Below are positions 33,859 through 42,900 of a DNA stretch of 51,493 nucleotides, piece after piece. Source of the DNA: Bordetella parapertussis (GTDB lineage: Bacteria > Pseudomonadota > Gammaproteobacteria > Burkholderiales > Burkholderiaceae_A); the NCBI GenBank assembly GCA_945901825.1, contig CAMDMC010000010.1, forward strand, positions 1-51,493, written 5' to 3'. The stretch's first letter is position 1. Every line of letters begins with the position of its first letter. Below the pieces are notes generated by a model. The model was not told where the DNA came from, did no database searches, and worked only from the letters and a program-made list of their open reading frames with translations. The position numbers and the translations under genes were made by a program.

Positions 33859-35987
33859 GACAGGGCTATCGTCAGACCGGCAACCTGGCCACAATTAAGA
33901 CGAGCCTTTCAGGCGATGCACTGCTTGTAACTGAGCTGCAGGCAAACGAAGGCCTGTCCGAGCCCTTCTCAGTTCGTCTTCAACTAAAGTCTGAAAATGC
34001 CAGTATTGACACGGCCGCCTTGGTCGGACAAAAAGTAACCGTCACGATCAATCTCTCGAACGGCTCACAGCGTTTCTTTCATGGAATTTTTAAATCGTTG
34101 GGGGTCGAGACCATTGATGCTGCCTTTGCCTACTACACCGCAGAGATTGTTCCTGAACTCTGGCGCATGGAGCTCGATCGAGACCGGCGCATCTTTCAGA
34201 ACCTTTCTGCCGTAGAAATTATTGAGCAATATCTTCAGTACTACGCAATCGTCTTTGAGAAGCAACTTATTGGCGCTTACCAAAGCCGCGAGTACTGTGT
34301 GCAGTACGACGAATCATCCCTCCATTTTCTTAGCCGACTTATGCAAGAAGAGGGCCTCTGGTATTTTTTCAAACAGTCGGCAAGCAGCTGCACCCTTGTA
34401 CTAGCAGACCACAACGCTGCTTTTACCTACGAGGGGCCCGAGGCGCCGCTGGCCTTCAGAGGAAGGCAGACCGAGGCCTTTTCCGAGAACGCCATTCTGT
34501 CTGTTAAGCAAACTAACACGATGGTCACCCAGGCCTGGGCAGTGTCCGACTACAACATGCTCACACCCTCTACGAACCTTGCTGCTGAGTCACGAGGACT
34601 CTCGGGACAAGGCCGATGGTTTGAATATCCCGCTGCAGGCTCCGCGCCAGACCTTACCGCTGCATCGGCGCAGCGCCTGGCAAATGCCAGCCAGATCTCA
34701 TCCTCAACAACCTGCTTTGAGACCATACGCTGCGAGCTGACAGCAGGCGCGCCCGTAAGCATTTCCGAGCACCCCTCTTCGGCCCTCAACACAGACTATA
34801 TCGTCCAGTCCATCGCTCATAGCCTGCTCGAGGAAACCTACGTAAATGAGTGTCATGCCTTTTGCAGGTCACTGCCATTTCGTTCAAGTCGCAGTCTTAA
34901 GAAACCAAGAGTCGCCGGGAACCACTCGGCCGTGGTCGTTGGCCCCAGCGATGAAAAAATCTGGGTTGATGAGCTAGGACGGGTCCGGGTGCGCTTTTTC
35001 TGGGATCAATACAGCCCAAACGATGCAACAAGCTCTTGCTGGATGCGTGTGAGCCAGAACTGGGCAGGCAGCAGCTGGGGTAGCGTTTTTCTGCCGCGTG
35101 TCGGTCACGAGGTGATCGTCTCTTACATCGACGGGGACCCCGACCGACCCATGGTCACAGGCTCTGTCTATCATGCCGAGGAAGAGCTTCCAGTGGATCT
35201 TCCCGCCAACAAGACCCAGTCCATCTTGCGCACCCAATCCGTTAAAAAAAGCACGACCACCCTTGAGGCAATCAAGAAGGCCGCGGTCACTGCTTTTAAC
35301 GAGTCCAGCCAGGCAGGCGTGGCGTCACTTGCTGCAAGCTTTGGAATCGGCCAGTCCAGTGACCGCGAGCCCGGCAATGCCATTCGATTTGAGGACCAGT
35401 CGGATGCCGAAGAGTTCTACCTTCACGCCCAGAAAGACATGACCGTAGAGATCGAACATGACAGCAGCACGACGCTCTATGAGGGGTCGGAGACGCACAC
35501 ACTGGAGAAGGGAGACCGCACAACAGAAATTAAGATGGGTAAAGACCTTCTTAAAATTGCGAGCGATCGAGAGATTGAAGTCGGCGGCAATGAGACCCAT
35601 ACGACCTCAGGCGATCTGACTCAGTCGGTTTTGAAGAATTTAGCGCTAGATGTTACGGGCGATCTGAATCAGACCGTCAAGGGCAATATGATTGAGTCCA
35701 TTAAGGGCAATATGAATCAGACCATCACGGGCGACTATGTACTTAAGGTTAGCGGCAACCTGCGTATCGAGGTGGATGGCGATCTCTCGCTAAGCGCATC
35801 GAAGTCGCTAAGCAGTAAGAGCGGTACCGAGCACAGTGCTGAGGCTGGAACAGCTCTCAGTGCGAAATCAGGCACGGCCATGGACCTTACTGCGGGCACT
35901 GCATTGAATGTCAAGGCATCCGCCCAGGCCAGCGTCGATGGGGGCTCGATGCTTGCGCTCAAGGCCGGTATGGTCAACATTAACTAG
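33855..35987 (+). CDS. vgrG: T6SS spike protein VgrG (TssI)
   Basis: 710-residue spike protein, starting with GTG. The gp27-like head covers about residues 1-370 (LQANEGLSEPFSVRLQLKS, FHGIFKSLGVE, ILQYYAIVFE-like QYLQYYAIVFEKQ, QYDESSLHFLSRLMQEEGLW). The gp5 OB-fold follows (GRVRVRFFWDQY, SCWMRVSQNWAGSSWG, FLPRVGHEVIVSYIDGDPDR). From about residue 530 a beta-helix needle has short repeats with GD/GN turns, then a Ser/Ala/Gly-rich tail (SGTAMDLTAGTALNVKASA) ending at NIN. I see no enzymatic effector extension. The tip is probably capped by the DUF4280 protein encoded 0.6 kb downstream. Confidence 0.96.
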   Translation: MRQGYRQTGNLATIKTSLSGDALLVTELQANEGLSEPFSVRLQLKSENASIDTAALVGQKVTVTINLSNGSQRFFHGIFKSLGVETIDAAFAYYTAEIVPELWRMELDRDRRIFQNLSAVEIIEQYLQYYAIVFEKQLIGAYQSREYCVQYDESSLHFLSRLMQEEGLWYFFKQSASSCTLVLADHNAAFTYEGPEAPLAFRGRQTEAFSENAILSVKQTNTMVTQAWAVSDYNMLTPSTNLAAESRGLSGQGRWFEYPAAGSAPDLTAASAQRLANASQISSSTTCFETIRCELTAGAPVSISEHPSSALNTDYIVQSIAHSLLEETYVNECHAFCRSLPFRSSRSLKKPRVAGNHSAVVVGPSDEKIWVDELGRVRVRFFWDQYSPNDATSSCWMRVSQNWAGSSWGSVFLPRVGHEVIVSYIDGDPDRPMVTGSVYHAEEELPVDLPANKTQSILRTQSVKKSTTTLEAIKKAAVTAFNESSQAGVASLAASFGIGQSSDREPGNAIRFEDQSDAEEFYLHAQKDMTVEIEHDSSTTLYEGSETHTLEKGDRTTEIKMGKDLLKIASDREIEVGGNETHTTSGDLTQSVLKNLALDVTGDLNQTVKGNMIESIKGNMNQTITGDYVLKVSGNLRIEVDGDLSLSASKSLSSKSGTEHSAEAGTALSAKSGTAMDLTAGTALNVKASAQASVDGGSMLALKAGMVNIN

Positions 35988-35994
35988 CCAAACA

Positions 35995-36606
35995 ATGCCC
36001 ATGTCAGACACCTTTGAACGCCACCTTGCCAACGGAACCCTCATTGAGCGCGGACTTTTAGGTGAACAAGGTCTTGAGGGCCTCTACGAGGTCTTTGACT
36101 CCGAGGGCAGGCCTTGCCTCAAGTGCGCCTACCTTTGCGGCGAGCGCCATGGAACGAGTGACTATTTCAAAAATGGCCGCCTAAGCATGCGTCAGAATCT
36201 TGTTCAGAATCAGCTCCACGGCATCACACAGAGCTTTGACGATTCCGAAAGGCTTGCAGCAGAGCTTTCTTATGCGAATGGGCTGCTGCACGGGGCAAGT
36301 AAGTTCTATTCCCAGGGTGCCCTGAGTCGTCAAGCGCACTACCTTAATGGAATGCTTGACGGGCTTGTTGAGGAGTATTCAGAGGACGGCAAACTTTTGT
36401 CACGCTCAGAGTACTCAGAAGACCAGCTGCACGGCGAGCGCTGCCTGTTCTGGCCCAATGGAAAGGTGCTTCAACGCGAAGCCTACGAGCGGGGCATTCG
36501 ACAAGGCGAAATTGAAAAGTTTGACGAGGCAGGGCAGCCGCTTAAAGACAAGCCTAAGTCGATGTCAATGGGCGACCGTCTTGCTTCCGCGCTAAGAGGC
36601 GACTAA
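35995..36606 (+). CDS. YwqK/MORN-repeat-like protein between VgrG and PAAR-like genes
   Basis: About 203 residues (a second ATG lies two codons on). It is built of repeated units of roughly 22-24 residues with G-x-x-x-x-Y/F and L-H-G patterns: GLYEVFDSEGRPC, GTSDYFKNGRLS, LHGITQSFDDS, LHGASKFYSQGAL, LDGLVEEYSEDGKLL, LHGERCLFWPNGKVL, GEIEKFDEAGQPL. This matches the YwqK/MORN variant fold. No signal peptide. Position next to vgrG and the PAAR-like gene suggests an adaptor or chaperone that loads the spike, or an immunity protein; the family is annotated as an antitoxin elsewhere, but no partner toxin is obvious here. The end overlaps the next ATG (TAATG). Confidence 0.8.
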   Translation: MPMSDTFERHLANGTLIERGLLGEQGLEGLYEVFDSEGRPCLKCAYLCGERHGTSDYFKNGRLSMRQNLVQNQLHGITQSFDDSERLAAELSYANGLLHGASKFYSQGALSRQAHYLNGMLDGLVEEYSEDGKLLSRSEYSEDQLHGERCLFWPNGKVLQREAYERGIRQGEIEKFDEAGQPLKDKPKSMSMGDRLASALRGD

Positions 36607-36992
36607 TGGGTAAACAAGTCTGCGCCGGTGCCATGATGCAGTGCTCTTTCGGGGCTGCACCCGCCTCGCTGGTTGTGCTTCCGGTGAATTGCGTATTCAC
36701 CACCACGCCAGCAGCAAACATTCTGGACAACATTCCAATGCTAAACATCCTACCGTTTGGAATGTGTCAATCCATGGCAAACCCCACCGTAGCCGCTGCA
36801 ACCGCAGCGGCCATGGGTGTTCTTACGCCCATGCCTTGCATGCCACTCACGCCTGCACCCTGGTCACCGGGAAGTTCAACCGTAAAGCTTGGGGGTATGC
36901 CTGCCTTGCAAGACAGTTCGAAACTTAACTGTGTCTGGGGGGGGTCTATCTCTATTAATCAGCCTGGCCAACAAACCGTAAGCATTCCCTAG
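36606..36992 (+). CDS. PAAR-like DUF4280 spike-tip protein
   Basis: 128-residue protein of the DUF4280 PAAR-like family. It starts with KQVCAGAMMQCSFGAAPASL, and continues with Pro/Gly/Met-rich motifs: LNILPFGMCQSMANPTVA, TPMPCMPLTPAPW, LGGMPALQDSSKLNCVWGGSI. The Cys residues (positions about 6, 12, 29, 54) are conserved-looking and may stabilise or bind metal at the tip. Being only 128 residues it has no toxin domain attached. It would sharpen the VgrG spike; any effector must be a separate cargo. It overlaps the YwqK-like gene by one base. Confidence 0.88.
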   Translation: MGKQVCAGAMMQCSFGAAPASLVVLPVNCVFTTTPAANILDNIPMLNILPFGMCQSMANPTVAAATAAAMGVLTPMPCMPLTPAPWSPGSSTVKLGGMPALQDSSKLNCVWGGSISINQPGQQTVSIP

Positions 36993-37003
36993 GTCAATTC
37001 ATC

Positions 37004-37243
37004 GTGGAATTTCGAATCTCTCTTACACCCCGACTAAGTATCTTCCTGGCGCTCTTTAGCCTTATTTTTCTCGTTCTTGTCAGTCTCATTGGCTATGAGC
37101 TTGGCTATCGTGAAGGCCAAAAGTTTGTCGCTCCAAGTAGCCTTGATAGCAAGGCCCCAAGGCCTGAGTCGTCTGAGGTCGTGGCCCAGCCAGCCAGCCC
37201 ATCGGACGGACAACCAAACAAGGCTGGGACGCAAAGACCATGA
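37004..37243 (+). CDS. small single-pass membrane protein before tssJ
   Basis: 79 residues, starting with GTG. One hydrophobic helix (about 11-32, IFLALFSLIFLVLVSLIGYEL) is followed by a polar Ser/Pro/Gln-rich tail of about 45 residues, likely periplasmic. Its stop overlaps the tssJ start (ATGA). I do not recognise a family. The place between the spike genes and the membrane-complex genes suggests a membrane-complex accessory, perhaps compensating for the atypical TssM, but that is speculation. Confidence 0.7.
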   Translation: MEFRISLTPRLSIFLALFSLIFLVLVSLIGYELGYREGQKFVAPSSLDSKAPRPESSEVVAQPASPSDGQPNKAGTQRP

Positions 37244-37755
37244 GGTTACCTTTTATCGACATCCGGCTTGCCCGAGCTTTCATACTTCTGGTCTGCCTTA
37301 TTACGCTGTCTGCTTGTTCGGTAACTGGGGCGTTGAAGTCTGCAAAAGACTTCCTCATACCGCCTGGTGACCGCTTGGAATGGGACCACCTGAGCTTCCT
37401 GGTCGATGAAGGCGCAAACAATAACTCCCCCTTGTCTGTCGAGCTGGTTTTAGTAGCAGAGCCCGAGCTCATTCCCATCGTTGCAGGACTTTCAGCAGAG
37501 CAGTGGTTTGCCCAGCGCAAGGGCTTGCTGCAGACCAGCCCCTCAGGGCTCATCGTCCAGGGCGGTGAGCTTGTTCCAGGAAAAAGCCTACGAATTTCTC
37601 GCACAAGCCTTCCTAAAGACAGAGCACTAGCCGTGTTTTTATTCATGAACTTTCTCTCAACCGCTGACCATCGACTTACGCTCAATCCCAAGGCCAGTGC
37701 GGTCATCGTACAAATTGGGCCCAACGACAGCACGCTTTCACCCATTGCCCGTTAG
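37240..37755 (+). CDS. tssJ: T6SS outer-membrane lipoprotein TssJ
   Basis: 171-residue lipoprotein. A signal sequence with lipobox LSAC (Cys at about residue 26) precedes a transthyretin-like beta-sandwich: NNSPLSVELVLVAEPELIP, LLQTSPSGLIVQGGELVPG (the typical loop), ALAVFLFMNFLS and a C-terminal strand (SAVIVQIGPNDSTLS). In T6SS the lipoprotein binds the periplasmic domain of TssM. Length and motifs are normal. Confidence 0.93.
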   Translation: MRLPFIDIRLARAFILLVCLITLSACSVTGALKSAKDFLIPPGDRLEWDHLSFLVDEGANNNSPLSVELVLVAEPELIPIVAGLSAEQWFAQRKGLLQTSPSGLIVQGGELVPGKSLRISRTSLPKDRALAVFLFMNFLSTADHRLTLNPKASAVIVQIGPNDSTLSPIAR

Positions 37756-37782
37756 GACACTTATGCTCATAGGACTCTCCTT

Positions 37783-39135
37783 ATGCAATTTCTAAAGCCA
37801 ACACTTCCTGTGCAGTGGCATGAGGGTATGCTGCTTAGCCCGCAGCACTTTCAACAAGAAGCCGAGAGCCTTCGCAGCGCCTTTGCATTTCATCAGGCAC
37901 TTGCTACTCCTTACGGCTGGGGCTTTGAAACGCTTCAGATTGATGAGTCGCTTCTGCCGGCCGGGCGCGTTCGACTACTTACAGCCAGGCTGGTCTTTCC
38001 CGATGGAACAGCAGTCTGGTATGACGCACAGACCGACGAGGAACTTACGCTTGACCTGATGGCTTCGGATGCAGAGTTTGAAGCAGGCCCGGTTGACCTC
38101 TTTCTGCGCCTTGCCATTCAGCCACAGCTCAACACACCCCAAAGACTCGGCCGCTACCGCTCAGTGGTCCAGGCACCCATCGAAGACAGTGTCTCTGAGG
38201 CTTTGCCTGTTGACATCCCACGACTTGGCATGGCCTTAAGCCTCTCGCTTGGAGCCCTTCCTTCGGGGGCGTTTACGTCCATTCGCCTTGGTCGCGTCAT
38301 CAGCGTCGCTGGTGTCTTCCGATTCGACAGCACGCTGCCCCCCTTGCTACGTCTGCACTGCGCTCATGCTCTGCTCGACCGTATTCGAAGCCTTCTGGGC
38401 AGTCTGCGTTCCAAGGCAAGCTTTGTAGCCCGGCAGGTGGCAGGACTTGCGAAACCCGAGCTGCTCGCAGAACGTACACTGATGCAGCAAAGGCTAAGTG
38501 CCATGGTTGTGGCACTACCCCAGGCCGAGGCAGTGGCGCAGTCTGCCCAGGCCTCAGCCTGGCAGGCCTATATTGCCCTGGTTCAACTCAATGCCCAGCT
38601 AAGCCAACTTAATTCAGCCACGGTGCCGCATGCACCTCCTATCTACGACCACGACAACCCTTCAATAAGTTTTGATCCATTACTTGAATCACTGGAACAG
38701 CTGGTTCTTGAAATAAGCCAAGACTATCGAGAGATTCGTTTCTCTTGGGCGCAGAACGCCTTTGAACTTGAACTGCAACGTTCCTGGCTTGATACACGAC
38801 TGGTAGTCGGGCTTCACGGGGAGTCTGAGAAGGTCATGACAGAATGGATTGAGGTGGCCTTAGTTGGAGAGGCTGGGGAACTCGATGAGCTTATGGAACG
38901 CCGTATTCTCGGGCTTCGAAGATTACGCGTGGCTTCGGCCGATGAGCTTGGCCTGCGTCCACTTCCCAAGACTGTCTTTTTTGAGATTCAGCCTGGGGCG
39001 CTCGTAAATTCTGAAAGCCCACGTCTGGTCATTCGCTCATCAAGTCGCACCGGGCCGCTTACCCCACCGCGTAGCATCGTGCTCTATGTTGCGAATCAGC
39101 CCGGCCCTCAACGGTCTAGGGGGTCAGCCGCGTGA
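37783..39135 (+). CDS. tssK: T6SS baseplate-membrane connector TssK
   Basis: 450-residue protein that links the baseplate to the TssL/TssM membrane complex; its fold resembles phage receptor-binding proteins. The family start is visible as PVQWHEGMLLSPQHFQQEAE, then YGWGFETLQIDESLL and a long helical middle part (about 200-270). The C-terminal head, which contacts TssL, follows. It is 27 bp after tssJ and ends in a GTGA overlap with tssL. A typical length is 440-450. Confidence 0.95.
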   Translation: MQFLKPTLPVQWHEGMLLSPQHFQQEAESLRSAFAFHQALATPYGWGFETLQIDESLLPAGRVRLLTARLVFPDGTAVWYDAQTDEELTLDLMASDAEFEAGPVDLFLRLAIQPQLNTPQRLGRYRSVVQAPIEDSVSEALPVDIPRLGMALSLSLGALPSGAFTSIRLGRVISVAGVFRFDSTLPPLLRLHCAHALLDRIRSLLGSLRSKASFVARQVAGLAKPELLAERTLMQQRLSAMVVALPQAEAVAQSAQASAWQAYIALVQLNAQLSQLNSATVPHAPPIYDHDNPSISFDPLLESLEQLVLEISQDYREIRFSWAQNAFELELQRSWLDTRLVVGLHGESEKVMTEWIEVALVGEAGELDELMERRILGLRRLRVASADELGLRPLPKTVFFEIQPGALVNSESPRLVIRSSSRTGPLTPPRSIVLYVANQPGPQRSRGSAA

Positions 39136-39971
39136 CTCGACGAGAGCCTGAGCTGGAGACACCGCATCTGGGCAGTGCAACGAGCCCACAGATTCAGCAG
39201 TTTCGCGCCCTGCTTCAAACGATCCACACGCTGCAACGTGAGCAGCCAACCTCGAGCACGCCGGACGAAGACAAGGCTAAGGCGGCGGCAATGGTGCGCG
39301 ATCAACTGGTGCAGGCCATTGCCGCACAAGAGCTTGAACTTGCCGCGGTTGCAGCCACAGACGAGCTCGCCACCTTAGACGAGACCCGTTACCTGAAGGC
39401 AGCCCTTGCCGACGAACTGCTTCTGCATTCGGTCTGGATGGGCCAGTCGGCACAGCTTGACTTCCTTCTTGAGGATCAGCTTTTTCATACAAGCTTCTCA
39501 GGTCAGGAGGTCTTTCATCGAATCGACGGCCTCTTGCGTGACCCCTCGGCACATGCAACCTATTTGTCATCCATTTATCTGTTTGTTATCAATGCAGGGT
39601 TTCAAGGCCAGTATCGAGGCGAACCCTTTGCAGAAGATCGGCTTCAAGAGATCGCCGAACAGCTCTTTAAACGAGCCTATCGTCGACCCGCGCAGGCCCT
39701 TTCAAGGGCCATACACCCCACAGGTCGTAACGAGCAACGAATCTGCCATCAGGCCTACGAGAACGTTCTGTCGGGCCTAGCCCCCATAAAGGTCTTTCGT
39801 TTTACGAAAGGGACAGTTTTATTCATTAGCCTTTTTCTTGCGCTTGGGCTCGCCTCACAGCTGATCTGGTTGTCAATCTCGGGGCCTGTTAGGCAGGCAC
39901 TTAACGAAAACAGTGCTGCCACCGCGAATACTACGCAGACGAACCAGGCAGGCCGCGAGCAAACACGATGA
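39132..39971 (+). CDS. tssL: T6SS membrane protein TssL (DotU/IcmH)
   Basis: 279-residue C-terminal-anchored inner-membrane protein, GTG start. The DotU cytoplasmic domain shows DETRYLKAALADELLLHSVW, LLEDQLFHTSFSGQEVFHR and IYLFVINAGFQGQYRG. One helix near residues 226-250 (VLFISLFLALGLASQLIWLSI) is followed by a short periplasmic tail of about 25 residues. There is no OmpA/peptidoglycan-binding extension. It partners with TssM; overlap with the next gene is ATGA. Confidence 0.95.
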   Translation: MTRREPELETPHLGSATSPQIQQFRALLQTIHTLQREQPTSSTPDEDKAKAAAMVRDQLVQAIAAQELELAAVAATDELATLDETRYLKAALADELLLHSVWMGQSAQLDFLLEDQLFHTSFSGQEVFHRIDGLLRDPSAHATYLSSIYLFVINAGFQGQYRGEPFAEDRLQEIAEQLFKRAYRRPAQALSRAIHPTGRNEQRICHQAYENVLSGLAPIKVFRFTKGTVLFISLFLALGLASQLIWLSISGPVRQALNENSAATANTTQTNQAGREQTR

Positions 39972-42900
39972 CCAGTAACAGCCTTTTCTGGCTTATCTTT
40001 CTAGCCGTTATCGTTCTGCTGCTCTTAGGGCTTGCTATTGCAGCGGCCATTCGACGCGGCTCACAGCCAGACAAGTCTGTCTTGCACTCCACCGCGCAGA
40101 TCAACGCGGTTTTCTCCGAGTACACGCAGGTTGTCGATTCCAGCCTTGGCCCCTCACGCACGCGCTACGACCTGCCACTGGTTGTGGTGCTTTCAGAAGG
40201 CGAACATCCCGACCCGGCAGGCCTCAGTGAATCGGCCCTTGCCTTTGCCACACGTGTTGCAGGCAACGCATCGAGTCAGCTCGAAGGCCCAGTGATGAAG
40301 GTCTTTGATGAGGGAGGTCTTTTTGCCTTTGCAACTGATCGACTGGCGGACCCCACAAAGACAGTCGATCAGCGTCGTTGGACAACCTTTCTTAACCTGG
40401 CTGGACAGTACCGGCCGCAGAGGCCCTTTGACTCGGTGATTGTCGATGTCCCGGTGTCGCTGTTGCTCAAGGCGGATCGGACTGAAGGAATTAATGAGAT
40501 TGAACGGCGTGCAACGGCCACCAGCCGCCGCCTCTGGCATGCACAGAACCACTTTGGTATTCGTTACCCTGTCTACCTTCTCATCTCTGGTCTCGACGAT
40601 CTTGAGGGCTTTGAATCGCTTCAGCTTCTCTCGGATGAGATGCGCGATGGCCTACTGGGCTGGTCCTCTCCTTTTGACCCCACCAAAAAGTACTCCTCAA
40701 GCTGGATTGAGGAGGCTCTGGAAAGAACGACCGAGAGCCTTGGCCACCTCGCTGCTGAACTTACAACAACCGATCGGTCCCCTGCCGCCCGAGGCGCCCT
40801 CACCTTTCCGGGTCAGCTTGCCCGCCTAGCTAGGGGTCTTCGTGTTTACGCCGACCTGCTCAACGGCGCGGCCACCTTTCATGAACCCTTCTTCTTCCGA
40901 GGAGTTTACTTTTCGGGTAAGCACGAGCGTTCAGTGTTTGTTAAAGACCTCTTAAAACGAAAAGTCTTTGCTGAATATGGCTTATCCCGGGCAGCCCTTG
41001 CCTTCGCAGTAAGTCGCCCCATCACCAGTCGCGTTCTGCGATGGGGGGGCATTAGTTTTTTAACAGTCTGGCTCTTTGGCCTTATTTTCACTAGCTACCA
41101 GTTTCAACAGATCTTCCCGCGCATTGCAGAGGGTATCGAAGGTCTGAATCGTGATGCCTTGTACCGGCAGGTGACTAGGCCTATGGACAACGAAGACACA
41201 ACCGAGTGGCAGACGCGAACAGCAACCTCGCTCATTGTGGGACTTGAGAATATTCAGGCCCACCGGCTTGTAAAGTTCAAGGTGGGTTCCGACGATGTTG
41301 TTCTAAATCCGTTCATTCCCGGAAGCTGGCCATACTGGGATCCCCTTCTTACCGACCTCAGGCTTCGCATCGAGCGAGAGTTCGACGAGGTCGTGGTGCG
41401 CACTGTGCGCCGGGTACTTGTTGAGAAAGGCGAGAAGCTCACTGGGGTGTCTTCGTTAGGACGAGCTGATGCAGTCACGGTGCAGTTCTCTGACATCACA
41501 AGCTGCCGACCCTTAGAGCCGACACTTTCGGAGGTGGGTAGTCATTCTTTGGCCGGGGGCAACACCAAAACCCTCGCAATAAGCAAAATGGAAAACTATC
41601 AGAAGCTGGTTCGCTTCCTTGAACTTGCGGCCGATCTCGATAAAGCGATTGCCTCGTATGAGAGTATTGATGTGCCTTCTCGCCATGCAGAAAGCGATCT
41701 ACGCCAACTCTTGCGCTACACCCTTGGCCGGCCCTTTGAGCAGCCACTTACCGCCAGCCTTCCTCTTTTTCACATAGCACTTGACGACACAAAGAAACAC
41801 CTCTACGAACCTGCCTTTCAGGTGGCTCTGAAGTGTTCGGTCGATAAGCTTTATTCGTCTTTACTGCAGCAATTGGTTGAGAACAACCCCATTTTGGTGA
41901 GCGAGCAAAAAATTGGGGAGATCCAGGCGCAGCTTCAGCAGCTCGAGCTTACTCGCGCTACACACTCGCAAAGACTTGAGCTCGCCCAGGCCCTGCTTGT
42001 AAAGCTTAACGACCAGAAAGAGCTTCTTGCTCGTGGTGCCAACGAGTGGCTGGCTGGGCCCGAGCCCAACCTTTCTTCAGAGCTTTCCCCCGTTTTCCGT
42101 TCCATCGAGAAGATACCCATGCTGGGATCTGACTTTGTTGCGAAAAGCCTTATCCCTCGGACCCAACAGGCAAGCGTTGCGCTTGGCGCTCTGCGCGCTA
42201 AGCTCGCAGACTCAAGTACAGACCCAGGCCTTGTAATCTCCAAAGAAGAAAAGCTACCTATTACGCAGTCGAAGGAACGTACTGAATTCACCGTCGCGTT
42301 GAAATCGCTTCTTGACTCTAATTTCATTCCTTATGACGAGGAGCCCCTTTCAGCCAAGTTTCAGTGGCCCAGCAGCCTTCAATGGGACGAGGCACTGCTT
42401 GCCGAAGCAGTTGAGACGCTTCAGAACCGAAAAAAACGTATCGAAGAAGAACTTATTAATATTCCTCCGCCCTCTCGTGAGGTTTTTGCCACCCTTGTGA
42501 ACAACGCCTTGGGGGTCCACATTCAGAATCTCATCATCAACGCTGTCACCGAAGACCCCTCCGAAACAACACTCGTTTCCGAGGAGTTTTTAACAAGCTA
42601 TGAAAAAACGAACGCTCAGTTAAAGGTCTTGCTGACAGGCCTTGAAAGACTTTCTCAGAAAAGCGCAGCAACCGCGATTCGTGAAGCAATCAATCAAGAC
42701 GCCCTCTTAAGGCTTGAGGAGCTCAAGACTGCATTCAATCAGACTGAGCCCTATCGGCTTATTCGAACTCAGGTTAAGGGCACGTCTTCTCTGGATGCAG
42801 CCCTGTCGTTTGATCCCGCCAGCCTTCAGACCTATCTGCAGGCTCAGTTCAACACCATTCAGTCCATCAACAAGACAGGCAAAGTCTTAGTGCAGGGGTT

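Noticed and set aside
37086..37745. 219-codon minus-strand frame antisense to tssJ
   Set aside because: The plus strand encodes a lipoprotein with a good lipobox and tight overlaps with its neighbours; the antisense product has no domain or start context.
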